In this document: positions 1-10,094 of the stretch, piece after piece | Layout of the letters: every line of letters starts with the position of its first letter | Numbering within the stretch: the stretch's first letter is position 1 | Source: Dechloromonas sp. | GTDB lineage: Bacteria; Pseudomonadota; Gammaproteobacteria; Burkholderiales; Rhodocyclaceae | NCBI GenBank assembly: GCA_028689015.1 | Contig: JAQTXC010000011.1 | Coordinates: 1 to 56,566, forward strand | Length of the DNA: 56,566 nt | Direction: 5' to 3' | Notes under the pieces: model-generated | The model's database searches: none | What the model was told of the DNA's origin: nothing | Seen by the model: only the letters and a program-made list of their open reading frames with translations | Program-made: the position numbers and the translations under genes

Positions 1-2
1 GC

Positions 3-977
3 TTACGCCTTTTCCAGACCGGCGGGCGGCCAGTTTTCCAGTTTCATGCCGAGCGTGAGTCCACGTGCGGCAAGAACTTCCTTGATTTCATTCAACGACT
101 TGCGACCGAGATTCGGCGTCTTGAGCAGTTCGTTTTCCGTCCGCTGGATCAAATCGCCGATGTAGTAAATATTTTCGGCTTTCAGGCAGTTGGCGGAACG
201 AACCGTCAGTTCCAGGTCATCGACCGGACGCAACAACACCGGGTCAACCTGGGCCGGCTTGGAAGCTTCAGCCACCGGCTCAGTACCTTCCAATTCGGCA
301 AATACCGACAACTGTTCGATCAAAACACGTGCGGCATAGCGAATCGCCTCTTCCGGCTCGACCACACCGTTTGTCTCAATATCGACAACCAGTTTATCGA
401 GGTCGGTACGCTGCTCGACCCGTGCATTTTCAACCGAGTAAGCAACCCGGCGCACAGGGCTGAACGAAGCGTCGAGCACCAGCTGACCGATCGTCTTGGC
501 ATCGCCCAGATTGCGAACGTTGCCCGGCACATAACCACGGCCCTTTTCGACCTTGATTTCCATCGACAGCTTGCCGCCAGGCGACAAGTGGGCGATGACG
601 TGTTCCGGATTGATGATTTCGACATCGTGCGGCAGTTCGATATCGGCTGCACGAACAATGCCTTCACCTTCCTTGGCCAGCTTCAGGGTGACGACTTCAC
701 GGTTATGCAGCTTGAAGACGATGCCCTTCAGATTCAGCAGGATGTCAACGACATCTTCCTGCACGCCATCGATCGTCGAATATTCGTGCAAGACGCCATC
801 GATCGACACTTCGGTGGGAGCGAAGCCCGGCATCGAAGACAGCAGAATGCGACGCAGTGCGTTGCCCAGGGTATGTCCGTAGCCGCGTTCAAACGGCTCC
901 ATGACCACCTTGGCCTCCACCGGCGAGACACTCTGCACATCAATGATGCGGGGCTTAAGAAGTCCACTGCTTTGCAT
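3..977 (-). CDS. rpoA: RNA polymerase subunit alpha
   Basis: 324-residue alpha subunit, the usual proteobacterial length. The N-terminal domain (about 1-230) dimerises and nucleates beta/beta' assembly. After a linker, the C-terminal domain (about 245-320) contacts UP elements and activators; it shows the helix-hairpin motif [11 protein letters not shown] and the [12 protein letters not shown] segment. It is the last gene of the alpha operon visible here, 22 bases after rpsD. rplQ normally follows and would lie beyond the left edge. The TAA stop lies at the window edge, so the gene is complete. Confidence 0.99.
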   Translation of the reverse strand: MQSSGLLKPRIIDVQSVSPVEAKVVMEPFERGYGHTLGNALRRILLSSMPGFAPTEVSIDGVLHEYSTIDGVQEDVVDILLNLKGIVFKLHNREVVTLKLAKEGEGIVRAADIELPHDVEIINPEHVIAHLSPGGKLSMEIKVEKGRGYVPGNVRNLGDAKTIGQLVLDASFSPVRRVAYSVENARVEQRTDLDKLVVDIETNGVVEPEEAIRYAARVLIEQLSVFAELEGTEPVAEASKPAQVDPVLLRPVDDLELTVRSANCLKAENIYYIGDLIQRTENELLKTPNLGRKSLNEIKEVLAARGLTLGMKLENWPPAGLEKA

Positions 978-999
978 GGGCTATTTCCTCTGCTTGCGT

Positions 1000-1629
1000 T
1001 TACTTCGAGTACAGTTCGATGACCAGGCCTTCATTCAGCGTGGCCGGCAGTTCGGAGCGCTGCGGCATGGCCTTGAACGTGCCCTTGCCTTCTTTGACAT
1101 CGACAGCGATCCATTCCGGGAATCCACGGGCTTCAGCAGCTTCAAGAGCCGCTTTACAGCGCAGGGAGGCGCGGGAACGATCGGTCAGCTGGACAACATC
1201 ACCCGGCTTGACGATATAAGAAGGAATATTGACGCGCTTGCCATTGACCAGCACGCCGTTATGACGGACAACCTGGCGGGACTCGGCGCGCGAGGCACCA
1301 AAGCCCATGCGATAGGCGACGGAATCCAGGCGGGCTTCCAACAATTGCAGCAGGTTTTCACCGGTCTGGCCCTTGCGGCGCTCAGCTTCGGCAAAGGTCT
1401 TACGGAACTGGCCTTCCAGCACGCCATAGACGCGACGGATTTTCTGCTTGGCGCGCAGGTGGACGCCGTAGTCAGACAGACGGGCACCAGACTTCTGGCC
1501 ATGCTGACCAGGTGCATACGAGCGACGCTCGATGGCACACTTGTCGGTAAAGCACTTTTCGCCCTTCAGAAACAGCTTTTCGCCTTCGCGGCGGCACTGA
1601 CGGCATTTCGGATCGAGATTACGAGCCAC
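1000..1629 (-). CDS. rpsD: 30S ribosomal protein S4
   Basis: 209-residue S4, a 16S rRNA primary binder that nucleates 30S assembly and is the translational repressor of the alpha operon in enterics. The N-terminus carries four cysteines (C9, C12, C26, C31: CxxC-x13-CxxxC-like spacing), the zinc-binding 'C+' form that E. coli S4 lacks. The S4 RNA-binding domain lies at about 95-160. It sits between rpsK (12-base gap) and rpoA in the standard alpha-operon order. Confidence 0.98.
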   Translation of the reverse strand: MARNLDPKCRQCRREGEKLFLKGEKCFTDKCAIERRSYAPGQHGQKSGARLSDYGVHLRAKQKIRRVYGVLEGQFRKTFAEAERRKGQTGENLLQLLEARLDSVAYRMGFGASRAESRQVVRHNGVLVNGKRVNIPSYIVKPGDVVQLTDRSRASLRCKAALEAAEARGFPEWIAVDVKEGKGTFKAMPQRSELPATLNEGLVIELYSK

Positions 1630-1641
1630 TTGTCTTTCTCC

Positions 1642-2031
1642 TTAGATGCGGCGCTTTTTGGGCGGACGGCAACCGTTGTGCGGCACCGGCGTCACGTCGG
1701 AAATAGCGGTGATCTTCATGCCCAGGGCGTTCAACGCACGGACAGAAGATTCGCGACCAGGACCTGGGCCCTTGATACGAACCTCCAGATTCTTGACGCC
1801 ACATTCCTGAGCAGCCTTGCCAGCGGCTTCGGCAGCGACCTGAGCGGCGAACGGGGTGGACTTACGCGAACCGCGGAAGCCAGCACCACCAGACGTTGCC
1901 CAGGACAATGCGTTGCCCTGACGGTCGGTAATGGTAATGATGGTGTTGTTGAACGAAGCGTGGATATGGGCAATGCCCTCAGCGACGTTCTTTTTAACCT
2001 TTTTGCGAACTTTGGTAGCAGTTTTAGCCAT
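1642..2031 (-). CDS. rpsK: 30S ribosomal protein S11
   Basis: 129-residue S11, a platform protein of the 30S subunit that lines the mRNA exit channel with S7 and S18. It has the basic N-terminal tail ([16 protein letters not shown]) and the typical C-terminal segment [16 protein letters not shown]. Length and sequence match the family. It is the second gene of the alpha operon, 12 bases after rpsM and 12 before rpsD, so translational coupling is likely. Confidence 0.98.
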   Translation of the reverse strand: MAKTATKVRKKVKKNVAEGIAHIHASFNNTIITITDRQGNALSWATSGGAGFRGSRKSTPFAAQVAAEAAGKAAQECGVKNLEVRIKGPGPGRESSVRALNALGMKITAISDVTPVPHNGCRPPKKRRI

Positions 2032-2043
2032 GTTCAGTCCCTA

Positions 2044-2406
2044 TTACTTCTTGCCAGCGATGGACTTACGCGGACCCTTGCGAGTACGTGCGTTCGTTTT
2101 GGTGCGCTGACCACGGCAGGGCAAGCCCTTGCGATGGCGCAGGCCACGGTAGCAACCGAGATCCATCAGGCGCTTGATATTCATCGTAACTTCGCGGCGC
2201 AGATCACCTTCGACGGTGAACTTAGCGACTTCGTCACGCAAACGGTCCATATCCGAATCGGACAGGTCCTTCATTTTGGTGGTACGACCAACGCCGGCCG
2301 CGTCACAGATCTTCTGGGCGCGGGTACGGCCGATGCCATAGATTGCCGTCAAGGCGATCGAAGCATGCTGATGGTTCGGGATGTTTACCCCTGCAATACG
2401 GGCCAT
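2044..2406 (-). CDS. rpsM: 30S ribosomal protein S13
   Basis: 120-residue S13, a head protein contacting the P-site tRNA and forming the B1 inter-subunit bridges. The N-terminus [10 protein letters not shown] and the [11 protein letters not shown] helix-two-turns-helix are diagnostic, and the C-terminal tail is rich in Lys/Arg ([10 protein letters not shown]). It is the first gene of the alpha operon, 50 bases downstream of rpmJ, with no obvious terminator between them, so read-through from the spc operon is likely. Confidence 0.98.
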   Translation of the reverse strand: MARIAGVNIPNHQHASIALTAIYGIGRTRAQKICDAAGVGRTTKMKDLSDSDMDRLRDEVAKFTVEGDLRREVTMNIKRLMDLGCYRGLRHRKGLPCRGQRTKTNARTRKGPRKSIAGKK

Positions 2407-2456
2407 CGATTCACTCCAATATTTCGAAAATTAGCGAATGCCGAACACGCCAGGGA

Positions 2457-2570
2457 TTAACCCTGACGCTGTTTGTGACGCGGATCCTTGCAAATGACGC
2501 GAACGACACCTTTGCGACGGATCACCTTGCAATTGCGGCACACGCGCTTCACTGAAGGTTGTACTTTCAT
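2457..2570 (-). CDS. rpmJ: 50S ribosomal protein L36
   Basis: 37-codon gene read directly from the sequence. It starts with ATG at 2570 ([11 protein letters not shown]...) and ends ...PRHKQRQG before TAA at 2457. The zinc-ribbon ligands C11, C14, C27 and H32 are all present, so this is the zinc-binding 'C+' form of L36. It is the normal last gene of the spc operon between secY/infA and rpsM. L36 binds 23S rRNA near the GTPase-associated region. Confidence 0.97.
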   Translation of the reverse strand: MKVQPSVKRVCRNCKVIRRKGVVRVICKDPRHKQRQG

Positions 2571-2646
2571 GTTTCACTCCTCGTCTGCGAGGGCTCGGAA
2601 GCAGCCGTGATTCCTTGCCCTGCGGTTTATTGCGTAGAGAACTTAT

Positions 2647-2865
2647 TTACTTGGTCCGGAAAACAATCCGGGCCTTGCTTAAATCATAAGGCGTCAATTG
2701 CACGGTGACTTTGTCGCCAGGGAGGATACGGATGTAGTGCATCCGCATCTTTCCGGAAATAAAACCGTGCACAATGTGCCCATTTTCCAACTTGACCTTG
2801 AAGGTCGCATTCGGGAGGTTCTCGACAACCTCTCCTTGCATCTCGATGTAATCTTCTTTCGCCAT
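2647..2865 (-). CDS. infA: translation initiation factor IF-1
   Basis: 72-residue IF-1, an S1/OB-fold protein that occupies the ribosomal A site during initiation. The family sequence [13 protein letters not shown]... is clear. It lies between secY (6-base gap) and rpmJ. In E. coli infA is a separate locus; placement inside the spc operon is the common arrangement in betaproteobacteria and Gram-positives. The 76 bases to rpmJ hold no gene and no clear terminator. Confidence 0.98.
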   Translation of the reverse strand: MAKEDYIEMQGEVVENLPNATFKVKLENGHIVHGFISGKMRMHYIRILPGDKVTVQLTPYDLSKARIVFRTK

Positions 2866-2871
2866 GACGGA

Positions 2872-4194
2872 TTACTTGATAAGCGGTGCGCCTTTGAAAT
2901 TCGCCTTCTTGAGCAGGCTCTCGTACTGATGGGACATCACGTAAGCCTGGACCTGGGACATGAAGTCCATGGTCACCACCACGATAATCAGCAACGAGGT
3001 ACCGCCAAAATAGAAGGGAACGTTCCATTTCAAAATCAAAAATTCAGGCAGCAGGCAGACCAGCGTGATATACGCAGCACCAACCAAGGTCAGACGCATC
3101 AGAATTTTGTCAATGTAACGTGCAGTTTGCTCACCTGGGCGGATACCCGGTACAAAAGCGCCACTTTTCTTCAGGTTATCCGCAGTTTCCTTCGAGTTGA
3201 ACACCAAGGCGGTGTAGAAAAAACAGAAGAAAATGATCGCAGCAGCGTAAAGCATGACGTAGACCGGTTGACCGGGTGACAGACCCGCAGCTAGATCCTT
3301 CAACCAGCGCATCGATTCACCACTGCCGAACCAACCCGCCAGCGTAGCCGGAAAAAGGATGATCGAAGATGCGAAGATCGGAGGAATCACCCCAGACATA
3401 TTCAATTTGAGCGGCAGGTGCGAACTCTGGCCACCGTAAATTTTGTTGCCAACCTGGCGCTTGGCATAATTGACCAGAATCTTGCGTTGACCGCGTTCAA
3501 CGAACACCACGAATGCAGTCACCAGGGCAACTAGTGCACAAATAACGATAGCGGTGAGCGGATGCATCGAACCGGTACGAACCAGCTCCAGAAGACCGCC
3601 AATGGCCGTCGGCAAACCAGCAGCAATACCTGCAAAAATAATGATGGAGATGCCGTTACCCAAACCACGCTCGGTAATTTGCTCACCCAGCCACATCAGG
3701 AACATGGTCCCGGTCAACAGGGTGGACACCGTCGTCAAACGAAAAAGGAAACCGGGGTCATTAACCAGACCTGCTTGTGCTTCCAACGCAACAGCAATGC
3801 CGATCCCCTGGAACAAGGCCAGAAAAACAGTGCCATAGCGCGTGTATTGTGTGATTTTACGACGGCCGGCTTCACCCTCCTTTTTGAGGGCTTCAAGTTG
3901 CGGACTAGCCACACTCATCAACTGCATGATGATCGACGCCGAGATATACGGCATGATCCCCAATGCAAAAATCGTAAAGCGAGACAGGGCGCCCCCCGAG
4001 AACATGTTAAACATGCCCAGGATGCCACCCTGCTGGCTATTGAACAGATCAGCAAGAACGTTGGGATCAATGCCAGGCACCGGAATGTGAGCACCAATGC
4101 GATAAACCACCAGCGCACCCAGCAGGAACCAAAGTCGGCGCTTCAGATCGCCGAACTTTCCACCTTTGCCTACGGTATTTGGATTTGCAGCCAA
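2872..4194 (-). CDS. secY: preprotein translocase subunit SecY
   Basis: 440-residue SecY, the channel-forming subunit of the SecYEG translocon in the inner membrane, with about ten hydrophobic segments. It begins with a short cytoplasmic tail before the first membrane helix ([21 protein letters not shown]). The plug region and the conserved GIRPGEQTA loop before the last helices are visible. It follows rplO by 18 bases in the spc operon; its partner SecE is encoded at 29655-30008. Confidence 0.98.
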   Translation of the reverse strand: MAANPNTVGKGGKFGDLKRRLWFLLGALVVYRIGAHIPVPGIDPNVLADLFNSQQGGILGMFNMFSGGALSRFTIFALGIMPYISASIIMQLMSVASPQLEALKKEGEAGRRKITQYTRYGTVFLALFQGIGIAVALEAQAGLVNDPGFLFRLTTVSTLLTGTMFLMWLGEQITERGLGNGISIIIFAGIAAGLPTAIGGLLELVRTGSMHPLTAIVICALVALVTAFVVFVERGQRKILVNYAKRQVGNKIYGGQSSHLPLKLNMSGVIPPIFASSIILFPATLAGWFGSGESMRWLKDLAAGLSPGQPVYVMLYAAAIIFFCFFYTALVFNSKETADNLKKSGAFVPGIRPGEQTARYIDKILMRLTLVGAAYITLVCLLPEFLILKWNVPFYFGGTSLLIIVVVTMDFMSQVQAYVMSHQYESLLKKANFKGAPLIK

Positions 4195-4212
4195 CGTTCT
4201 TACCTTTCAGTC

Positions 4213-4647
4213 TTACTCGGCGACACTGCCGCCAGCGGCTTCGATTGCAGCCTTGGCGCCCTTGGTTGCGCCAACACCCTTCAAAGTCACCTTGCGGGTG
4301 ATTTCACCAGCCAAAATGACTTTGGCGGACAAGGCATTACCCGGCACCACACCAGCGGCCTGGAGAACCAGCAGGTCGATTTCATCAACCGGCAGGCGCT
4401 CGAGATCGGTGAGGCGAATTTCGTAATTGCGTGCACGAGTCAGTGAATTGAAGCCACGCTTCGGCAGACGACGCTGCAAAGGCATCTGACCGCCCTCAAA
4501 GCCCACCTTGTGAAAACCGCCGGAACGAGATTTCTGACCCTTGTGACCGCGACCACAAGTCTTGCCCAGACCAGAGCCGATACCACGACCAACGCGCTTT
4601 GCCGCCTTCTTGGAACCTTCAGCTGGCTTGATATTATTCAAACGCAT
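4213..4647 (-). CDS. rplO: 50S ribosomal protein L15
   Basis: 144-residue L15, a late-assembly 23S rRNA-binding protein. The N-terminal glycine- and basic-rich extension ([22 protein letters not shown]) penetrates the rRNA core, followed by the globular L15/L18e-like domain. It lies between rpmD (3-base gap) and secY in standard spc order. Confidence 0.98.
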   Translation of the reverse strand: MRLNNIKPAEGSKKAAKRVGRGIGSGLGKTCGRGHKGQKSRSGGFHKVGFEGGQMPLQRRLPKRGFNSLTRARNYEIRLTDLERLPVDEIDLLVLQAAGVVPGNALSAKVILAGEITRKVTLKGVGATKGAKAAIEAAGGSVAE

Positions 4648-4650
4648 GGC

Positions 4651-4833
4651 TTAGCCCTCAACCTTAACGAGATACTGAACCTTCTGAATCATGCCGCGAA
4701 CGCACGGCGTGTCCAGCAGTTCGGCAGAACTATTCAGCTTGCGCAGACCCAAGCCACGCACGGTGGCGCGGTGGTCCTGCTTGGTGCCGATGATGCTCTT
4801 AACGAGCGTCACTTTGATTTTCTTGTCGCTCAT
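4651..4833 (-). CDS. rpmD: 50S ribosomal protein L30
   Basis: 60-residue L30, a small single-domain protein of the large subunit. The core [21 protein letters not shown] is the family signature, with conserved LGLRKLNS following. It is separated by only 3 bases from both rpsE and rplO, which indicates translational coupling in the spc operon. Confidence 0.97.
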   Translation of the reverse strand: MSDKKIKVTLVKSIIGTKQDHRATVRGLGLRKLNSSAELLDTPCVRGMIQKVQYLVKVEG

Positions 4834-4836
4834 GAC

Positions 4837-5364
4837 TTACCCCTGAATCTGCTCGACCGTCAAACCGCGCTTGGCGGCGATCTCGGCCGGCGTGTTCACT
4901 TTCGACAAACCGTCGATCGTCGCACGCACAATGTTGTAGGGATTGGTGGAACCATGGGCCTTGGCAACGACGTTGGTCACGCCAACCACCTCGAAGACGG
5001 CACGCATGGCGCCGCCAGCGATGATGCCAGTGCCTTCGGGAGCAGGCTGGATCATCACGGTGGTTGCACCATGACGGCCCATCACGGTGTGATGCACCGT
5101 ACCGTTCTTCAAGTTGACTTTGGCCATCTTGCGACGCGCCTCTTCCATTGCCTTCTGGGCAGCAACCGGCACTTCACGGGACTTGCCCTTGCCCATACCG
5201 ATGGCACCGTCACCATCGCCAACCACGGTGAGGGCAGCAAAACCGAGAATCCGGCCACCCTTAACCACCTTGGTCACGCGATTGACTGCGACCATCTTTT
5301 CGCGCATACCGTCGTCGCGCTCTTCAGCCTGCTGCGGCTTCTTGTTTCTTTCTGGTTTAGCCAT
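4837..5364 (-). CDS. rpsE: 30S ribosomal protein S5
   Basis: 175-residue S5, which helps maintain decoding fidelity and mRNA helicase activity at the 30S entry site. It has the dsRBD-like N-terminal domain (about 20-85, with [12 protein letters not shown]) and the C-terminal domain with [15 protein letters not shown]. The start [12 protein letters not shown] follows rplR by 27 bases. The spectinomycin-loop region shows the common [10 protein letters not shown] sequence with no obvious resistance deletion. Confidence 0.98.
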   Translation of the reverse strand: MAKPERNKKPQQAEERDDGMREKMVAVNRVTKVVKGGRILGFAALTVVGDGDGAIGMGKGKSREVPVAAQKAMEEARRKMAKVNLKNGTVHHTVMGRHGATTVMIQPAPEGTGIIAGGAMRAVFEVVGVTNVVAKAHGSTNPYNIVRATIDGLSKVNTPAEIAAKRGLTVEQIQG

Positions 5365-5391
5365 TTCTTAACCTCGTCCTTTTGCCGTCGG

Positions 5392-5748
5392 TTAGAACTT
5401 CAGGCCGCCTTCACGCGCGGCTTCCGCCAGCACCTGAACACGACCGTGATACTGGAGACCGGAACGATCGAATGCAACTTCTTCAATCCCTGCAGCCTTG
5501 GCGCGTTCGGCAATCAACTTGCCAATTGCAGCAGCGGCATTCTTGTTGCCGCCGTTCGGAACCGTAGCCCGAACCTCTTTATCCAGCGTGGAAGCCGAAG
5601 CCAGCACCTTGCCGCCACACGACGAGATGACCTGGGCGTAAATGTGGCAGTTCGTGCGATTAACGCACAAGCGCACAGCCTTGAGCTCGGCGATTTTGGC
5701 CCGGGTTTTGCGGGCACGGCGCAGACGCGCTTGTTTCTTGTTAAGCAT
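5392..5748 (-). CDS. rplR: 50S ribosomal protein L18
   Basis: 118-residue L18, which binds 5S rRNA together with L5 and L25 in the central protuberance. The basic N-terminus ([19 protein letters not shown]) and the C-terminal [19 protein letters not shown] match the family. It lies 9 bases after rplF and 27 before rpsE. Confidence 0.97.
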   Translation of the reverse strand: MLNKKQARLRRARKTRAKIAELKAVRLCVNRTNCHIYAQVISSCGGKVLASASTLDKEVRATVPNGGNKNAAAAIGKLIAERAKAAGIEEVAFDRSGLQYHGRVQVLAEAAREGGLKF

Positions 5749-5757
5749 ATGCCACCC

Positions 5758-6288
5758 TTACTTCTTCTTGGTTTCCTTGATAACCACCACTTCATCGGCG
5801 TAACGCACACCCTTGCCCTTATAGGGCTCCGGCTTGCGATAGGCACGAATTTCGGCGGCGACCTGACCGACGCGTTGCTTGTCGGAGCCCTTGACCAGGA
5901 CTTCGGTTTGCGTCGGGCACTCTACCTTGATACCAGCTGGCATCTTGTGAGCAACCGGGTGCGAGAAGCCCAGCGACAAGTTCAGAACATCGCCTTGCGC
6001 CTGGGCACGATAGCCCACACCAACGAGTTGCAACTTGCGCTCAAAGCCCTTCGAAACACCAATAACCATGTTGCTGAGATTGGCACGCATCGTCCCCCAC
6101 ATGGCCGATGCATTTTCAGCACCCGCCACCGGCTTGACAACAATACCCGTCTCTTCGACGCTAACCGTGACAGCCGGGTTAGCTGCAATCTGCAGCGAAC
6201 CCAACGGCCCCTTGACGGTGATGTTCTGACCCAGCGCCACTTCGACACCAGCCGGAACAACAATCGGATTTTTACCTACACGTGACAT
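5758..6288 (-). CDS. rplF: 50S ribosomal protein L6
   Basis: 176-residue L6, with two tandem alpha/beta repeats (about 1-82 and 83-176) near the sarcin-ricin loop and the factor-binding site. The N-terminal [17 protein letters not shown] and the C-terminal [14 protein letters not shown] motif are diagnostic. It lies between rpsH (11 bases) and rplR (9 bases) in the spc operon. Confidence 0.98.
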   Translation of the reverse strand: MSRVGKNPIVVPAGVEVALGQNITVKGPLGSLQIAANPAVTVSVEETGIVVKPVAGAENASAMWGTMRANLSNMVIGVSKGFERKLQLVGVGYRAQAQGDVLNLSLGFSHPVAHKMPAGIKVECPTQTEVLVKGSDKQRVGQVAAEIRAYRKPEPYKGKGVRYADEVVVIKETKKK

Positions 6289-6299
6289 CTGGTCTCTCC

Positions 6300-6695
6300 T
6301 TAGGCCACGATGCAGAGCACTTCGCCGCCAACTTTGGTAGCACGTGCCTTGCGGTCGGTCATGACGCCTTTGGGAGTGGAAACAATTGCCACACCCAGGC
6401 CATTCATGACGCGAGGAATATCGTTACAGCCCTTGTAAATACGCAGGCCAGGCTTGGAGACACGCTCAATACGTTCAATAACCGGACGGCCGGCGTAATA
6501 CTTGAGACCAATCTCAAGCGTTGCCTTGCCATCGTTATCGCGTACAGCGAAATCTTCTACATAACCCTCGTCCTTCAGCACGGCAGCAATAGCTACCTTG
6601 ACCTTGGAGGACGGCATGGAGACAGACGCCTTTTCGGCGAGCTGGGCATTACGGATGCGGGTCAGCATGTCCGCGATCGGATCGCTCATAGCCAT
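6300..6695 (-). CDS. rpsH: 30S ribosomal protein S8
   Basis: 131-residue S8, a primary 16S rRNA binder (helix 21) and, in E. coli, translational repressor of the spc operon. The start [18 protein letters not shown] and the C-terminal [13 protein letters not shown] segment are typical. It follows rpsN by 14 bases. Confidence 0.98.
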   Translation of the reverse strand: MAMSDPIADMLTRIRNAQLAEKASVSMPSSKVKVAIAAVLKDEGYVEDFAVRDNDGKATLEIGLKYYAGRPVIERIERVSKPGLRIYKGCNDIPRVMNGLGVAIVSTPKGVMTDRKARATKVGGEVLCIVA

Positions 6696-6709
6696 TTCTG
6701 TATCTCCTC

Positions 6710-7015
6710 TTACCAGCTGGCCTTAACAATACCCGGGATCTCGCCACTGAAGGCCAGCTCACGGATCTTGTTACGACACAACCCGAATTTACGGAAAACA
6801 CCACGCGGACGACCGGTCAGCTGGCAACGGTTACGCAAACGAGACGGGCTCGAATTGCGGGGGAGAGCCTGAATCTTCAGACGCGCTTCGTAGCGCTCCT
6901 CGTCAGAACGGCTCTCGTCATTGATAATCGCTTCAAGGGCGGCACGCTTTTTGGCGTACTGCGCCACCATCTTGCGGCGCTTCTCTTCACGGTTGATCAG
7001 AGCAAGTTTTGCCAT
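6710..7015 (-). CDS. rpsN: 30S ribosomal protein S14
   Basis: 101-residue long-form S14 of the 30S head. ATG at 7015 ([14 protein letters not shown]) is chosen over an upstream in-frame ATG at 7075, which would overlap rplE and add an unrelated tail. The zinc CxxC pairs of short S14 are absent (only two cysteines), so this is the zinc-free 'C-' form, unlike S4 and L36 in the same cluster. The C-terminal [18 protein letters not shown] motif is diagnostic. Confidence 0.97.
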   Translation of the reverse strand: MAKLALINREEKRRKMVAQYAKKRAALEAIINDESRSDEERYEARLKIQALPRNSSPSRLRNRCQLTGRPRGVFRKFGLCRNKIRELAFSGEIPGIVKASW

Positions 7016-7022
7016 GATTGCC

Positions 7023-7562
7023 TCAATTCTTGAACGGGAACTTGAATGCGGACAGCAGCGCTTTGGCTTCTGCATCGGTCTTGGCGGTGGTAGTAATACT
7101 GATATTCATACCGCGCAAGGCATCGATCTTGTCGTATTCGATTTCCGGAAAAATAATCTGCTCTTTGACACCCATGTTGTAATTCCCCTGGCCATCAAAG
7201 CCCTTGCCGGAAATACCACGGAAGTCACGAACGCGCGGCAACGCAATGGTCACCAAGCGATCAAGGAATTCAAACATGCGCGGACCGCGCAGTGTCACCA
7301 TACAGCCAATCGGATAGCCATCACGAATCTTGAAGCCGGCGATCGACTTACGAGCCTTCGTAGACACCGGCTTCTGACCGGCAATCTTCTGCATATCCGA
7401 CAGTGCATTTTCCAGCACCTTTTTGTCAGCAACCGCTTCGCCCACACCCATATTCAGGGTGATTTTGGTGATGCGCGGCACTTCCATGACCGACTTGTAG
7501 CTGAACTGCTTAACCAGATCAGCAACAACGGTTTCCTTGTAAAACTGCTGCAAACGAGCCAT
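7023..7562 (-). CDS. rplE: 50S ribosomal protein L5
   Basis: 179-residue L5, which binds 5S rRNA and forms bridge B1b with S13. It contains the family segments [11 protein letters not shown] and [21 protein letters not shown]. It sits between rplX (9 bases) and rpsN (7 bases). In E. coli the S8 repressor site lies around the rplX-rplE junction; whether it is kept here was not modelled. Confidence 0.98.
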   Translation of the reverse strand: MARLQQFYKETVVADLVKQFSYKSVMEVPRITKITLNMGVGEAVADKKVLENALSDMQKIAGQKPVSTKARKSIAGFKIRDGYPIGCMVTLRGPRMFEFLDRLVTIALPRVRDFRGISGKGFDGQGNYNMGVKEQIIFPEIEYDKIDALRGMNISITTTAKTDAEAKALLSAFKFPFKN

Positions 7563-7571
7563 GTCTACCCC

Positions 7572-7889
7572 TTAAGCGCTCACAAGTTCGCCGTTCGACT
7601 TGAACACGCGAACCTTGCGACCATCTTCCAGAACCTTGACGCCGACACGATCGGCTTTCTTTGTTGCGGAATTGAACAGCGCAATATTGGAAATATGGAT
7701 CGGCATATCTTTGTCGACAATGCCACCAGCCACACCCTTCATCGGGTTGGGCTTGACGTGCTTTTTTGCACGATTAACGCCCTCAACCACGACATGCTCG
7801 GCATCAACGCGCAACGCGACTGTGCCGCGCTTGCCCTTGTCCTTGCCGGTAATGACGATCACTTCGTCGCCCTTGCGAATCTTGTCCAT
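7572..7889 (-). CDS. rplX: 50S ribosomal protein L24
   Basis: 105-residue L24, one of the two 23S assembly initiators, located at the tunnel exit. It starts with the KOW motif ([17 protein letters not shown]), the family signature. It follows rplN by 10 bases and precedes rplE by 9. Confidence 0.98.
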   Translation of the reverse strand: MDKIRKGDEVIVITGKDKGKRGTVALRVDAEHVVVEGVNRAKKHVKPNPMKGVAGGIVDKDMPIHISNIALFNSATKKADRVGVKVLEDGRKVRVFKSNGELVSA

Positions 7890-7899
7890 AAGGGGCCCC

Positions 7900-8268
7900 T
7901 TAAAGAACTTCTGGCGCCAAGGACACGATCTTCATAAAGCGCTCGGTGCGCAGTTCACGCGTTACCGGGCCAAAGATGCGCGTGCCAATGGGCTCGAGCT
8001 TGTTATTGAGAAGAACGGCAGCATTACCATCGAAGCGAACCAGCGAACCGTCCGGGCGACGCACACCTTTGGCGGTACGAACCACCACGGCATTGTAGAC
8101 ATCACCTTTTTTGACACGGCCACGCGGGGCAGCATCCTTGATGCTGACCTTGATGATGTCACCAATGCCAGCATAGCGGCGCTTGGAACCACCGAGTACT
8201 TTGATACACATTACTGAACGTGCGCCGGTGTTATCGGCCACATCCAGACTTGTCTGCATCTGAATCAT
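7900..8268 (-). CDS. rplN: 50S ribosomal protein L14
   Basis: 122-residue L14, which contacts 16S rRNA at bridges B5 and B8. The start [18 protein letters not shown] and the C-terminal [12 protein letters not shown] are canonical. It is the first gene of the spc operon. The 150-base upstream gap contains a terminator hairpin for the S10 operon with a -10-like loop, so rplN probably has its own promoter and a leader of about 95 bases. Confidence 0.98.
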   Translation of the reverse strand: MIQMQTSLDVADNTGARSVMCIKVLGGSKRRYAGIGDIIKVSIKDAAPRGRVKKGDVYNAVVVRTAKGVRRPDGSLVRFDGNAAVLLNNKLEPIGTRIFGPVTRELRTERFMKIVSLAPEVL

Positions 8269-8359
8269 TTATATTAACTCCAACTTAATCTGCGCTTGCA
8301 GTCAGTCTTGGAACCCGTAGGGGTCGAACAACTTCACGAAGCCCAGAACGGGCGTCCGC

Positions 8360-8390
8360 AAAAAAGAAGCCGGATTATACCGGCTTCTTT
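8360..8390 (-). terminator. intrinsic terminator at end of S10 operon
   Basis: Perfect 11-base-pair stem (AAAGAAGCCGG / CCGGCTTCTTT, arms 8363-8373 and 8380-8390) with a 6-base loop. On the minus strand the stem is followed by further T residues (CTTCTTTTTTG), giving a classical Rho-independent terminator. It lies 28 bases after the rpsQ stop codon and before rplN, exactly at the S10/spc operon border known from E. coli. Confidence 0.8.
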
Positions 8391-8403
8391 CTAGGTGACG
8401 CAA
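8374..8403 (-). promoter_or_regulatory. candidate spc operon promoter inside the terminator
   Basis: On the minus strand the terminator loop reads TATAAT (8374-8379), a perfect sigma-70 -10 box. TTGCGT (8398-8403) lies 18 bases upstream as a weak -35 (3 of 6). Transcription would begin within the 3' arm near 8366, giving a leader of roughly 95 bases to the rplN start. The -10 match is seen; promoter activity is inferred. Confidence 0.45.
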
Positions 8404-8418
8404 GCGTTTTAGAAACGA

Positions 8419-8685
8419 TTAAACAATAACCGCCTTTTCCAACACCGAGGTCACGGCCCAGGCCTTGGTCTTAGAGACCGGCCGGGTTTCCATGATCTCA
8501 ACGAGGTCACCCGCCTTGGCCGAGTTATCTTCGTTGTGTGCATGGTATTTCTTCGAACGAACCATGACCTTGCCGTACACCGGGTGCTTAACCTTGCGTT
8601 CGACCAGGACGGTCACGGTTTTTTCCATCTTGTCGCTGACAACGCGACCGATCAGAGTGCGCTTGATACTGGTGGTTTCGCTCAT
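8419..8685 (-). CDS. rpsQ: 30S ribosomal protein S17
   Basis: 88-residue S17, an OB-fold primary 16S rRNA binder. It shows [22 protein letters not shown] and the [11 protein letters not shown] segment typical of the family. It is the last gene of the S10 operon. Its start overlaps the rpmC stop by 4 bases (ATGA), and a U-tailed hairpin follows its own stop. Confidence 0.98.
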   Translation of the reverse strand: MSETTSIKRTLIGRVVSDKMEKTVTVLVERKVKHPVYGKVMVRSKKYHAHNEDNSAKAGDLVEIMETRPVSKTKAWAVTSVLEKAVIV

Positions 8686-8876
8686 TGCTGCACCGCCTTT
8701 TCACGGATAAGCGTACGAACGCGAGCGATGTCGCGACGCACCTTGGACATTTGGCTGGTATTCGACAACTGCTGGGTCGCAAGTTGCATACGCAGACCAA
8801 ACTGGGCCTTCAACAGGTCCAGCAATTCCTTGTTGAGCTCGTCCACGCTCTTGGTTCTCAATTCACTTGCTTTCAT
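8682..8876 (-). CDS. rpmC: 50S ribosomal protein L29
   Basis: 64-residue L29, a helical-hairpin protein at the polypeptide tunnel exit that helps bind trigger factor and SRP. The sequence [18 protein letters not shown] and [14 protein letters not shown] is canonical. It overlaps rpsQ by 4 bases and follows rplP by 2, so translation is coupled. Confidence 0.97.
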   Translation of the reverse strand: MKASELRTKSVDELNKELLDLLKAQFGLRMQLATQQLSNTSQMSKVRRDIARVRTLIREKAVQQ

Positions 8877-8878
8877 GA

Positions 8879-9292
8879 TTACCCCAGGTGACGAGTGACG
8901 AACGTAGTGGCAATCGGCAACTTGGCCGCAGCCAAGGCAAAAGCCTCGCGCGCCAACGCTTCATTGACACCATCCATTTCATACAGCACTTTGCCCGGCT
9001 GGATCTCGGCAACCCAATACTCGGGATTACCCTTACCGTTACCCATACGAACCTCTGCCGGTTTCTTGGAAATCGGCTTGTCCGGGAAAATGCGAATCCA
9101 GATGCGACCACCGCGCTTGATATGGCGGGTCATCGCACGACGGGCTGCTTCGATCTGGCGAGCGGTCAAACGGCCACGGCCAATGGCCTTGAGACCCCAC
9201 TCACCGAACGACACCTTGGTGCCGCGGGTCGCCAGACCCTCGTTACGCCCCTTGTGCTCCTTGCGGAACTTGCGACGATTTGGTTGCAGCAT
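8879..9292 (-). CDS. rplP: 50S ribosomal protein L16
   Basis: 137-residue L16, which organises the aminoacyl-tRNA accommodation site. ATG at 9292 gives the canonical [21 protein letters not shown] at 9301 would add three residues (MLN) and overlap the rpsC stop, so the ATG is preferred. The segment [23 protein letters not shown] is kept, including the arginine hydroxylated by YcfD in E. coli. It is separated by 1 base from rpsC. Confidence 0.96.
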   Translation of the reverse strand: MLQPNRRKFRKEHKGRNEGLATRGTKVSFGEWGLKAIGRGRLTARQIEAARRAMTRHIKRGGRIWIRIFPDKPISKKPAEVRMGNGKGNPEYWVAEIQPGKVLYEMDGVNEALAREAFALAAAKLPIATTFVTRHLG

Positions 9293-9293
9293 G

Positions 9294-10085
9294 TTAAGCA
9301 CCTGCCTTTCTTACACGCTTGGCCGGCGACTTGGCATCACCCTCACCGTCTTTTCGGACAGCACGGGTGCGCGGCTTGTCGCCGTCCGGTTTGCCCGGAC
9401 CACGACGACCACGACGGTCATCAGCTGACGGCTCAACCACTTCTGGCTGCTCGTTGCGGTCCAGCAAGTCGCCCTTGTAAACCCAAACCTTGATACCGAT
9501 AATGCCGTACGTGGTTTGCGCTTCCGAGGTTGCGTAATCAATATCAGCACGCAGGGTATGAAGCGGCACGCGACCTTCGCGATACCACTCGCTACGAGCG
9601 ATCTCGGCACCATTGAGACGGCCAGCACTCATGACCTTGATGCCCTGAGCACCCAGGCGCATCGCATTCTGCATGGCACGCTTCATGGCACGACGGAACA
9701 TGATGCGCTTTTCGAGTTGCTGAGCAATCGAATCGGCGATCAGTTGCGCGTCGATTTCCGGCTTACGAATTTCTTCGATCGACACATGGACCGGAACGCC
9801 CATGATGCGCTGCAGATCCGTACGCAGCTGTTCGATGTCTTCGCCCTTCTTGCCGATCACAACCCCCGGACGAGCCGAGTAAATCGTAACACGGGCGTTC
9901 TTGGCAGGACGCTCAATCAGAACACGACCCACCGAAGCGTGCGCAAGCTTACGCTTCAGGTATTCGCGAACCTTAATGTCTTCCTGCAACATACCTGGAA
10001 AGTCTTTGCTGTTTGCATACCAGCGTGAACTCCAGTTTTTGGTGACGGCCAGACGGAAGCCAGTCGGATGAATTTTCTGTCCCAT
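9294..10085 (-). CDS. rpsC: 30S ribosomal protein S3
   Basis: 263-residue S3, part of the mRNA entry-tunnel helicase. It has an N-terminal type-II KH domain (about 40-110, [14 protein letters not shown]) and the S3 C-terminal domain to about 208. The last 50 or so residues form a Lys/Arg/Gly-rich acidic-basic tail ([19 protein letters not shown]...) that is longer than E. coli S3 (233 aa) and probably disordered. It lies between rplV (9 bases) and rplP (1 base). Confidence 0.98.
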   Translation of the reverse strand: MGQKIHPTGFRLAVTKNWSSRWYANSKDFPGMLQEDIKVREYLKRKLAHASVGRVLIERPAKNARVTIYSARPGVVIGKKGEDIEQLRTDLQRIMGVPVHVSIEEIRKPEIDAQLIADSIAQQLEKRIMFRRAMKRAMQNAMRLGAQGIKVMSAGRLNGAEIARSEWYREGRVPLHTLRADIDYATSEAQTTYGIIGIKVWVYKGDLLDRNEQPEVVEPSADDRRGRRGPGKPDGDKPRTRAVRKDGEGDAKSPAKRVRKAGA

Positions 10086-10094
10086 GGCTCTTCC

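Noticed and set aside
4510..6285. 591-codon plus-strand open frame across rplO-rplF
   Set aside because: Runs through several real genes on the other strand in one phase; an artefact of GC-rich third positions.
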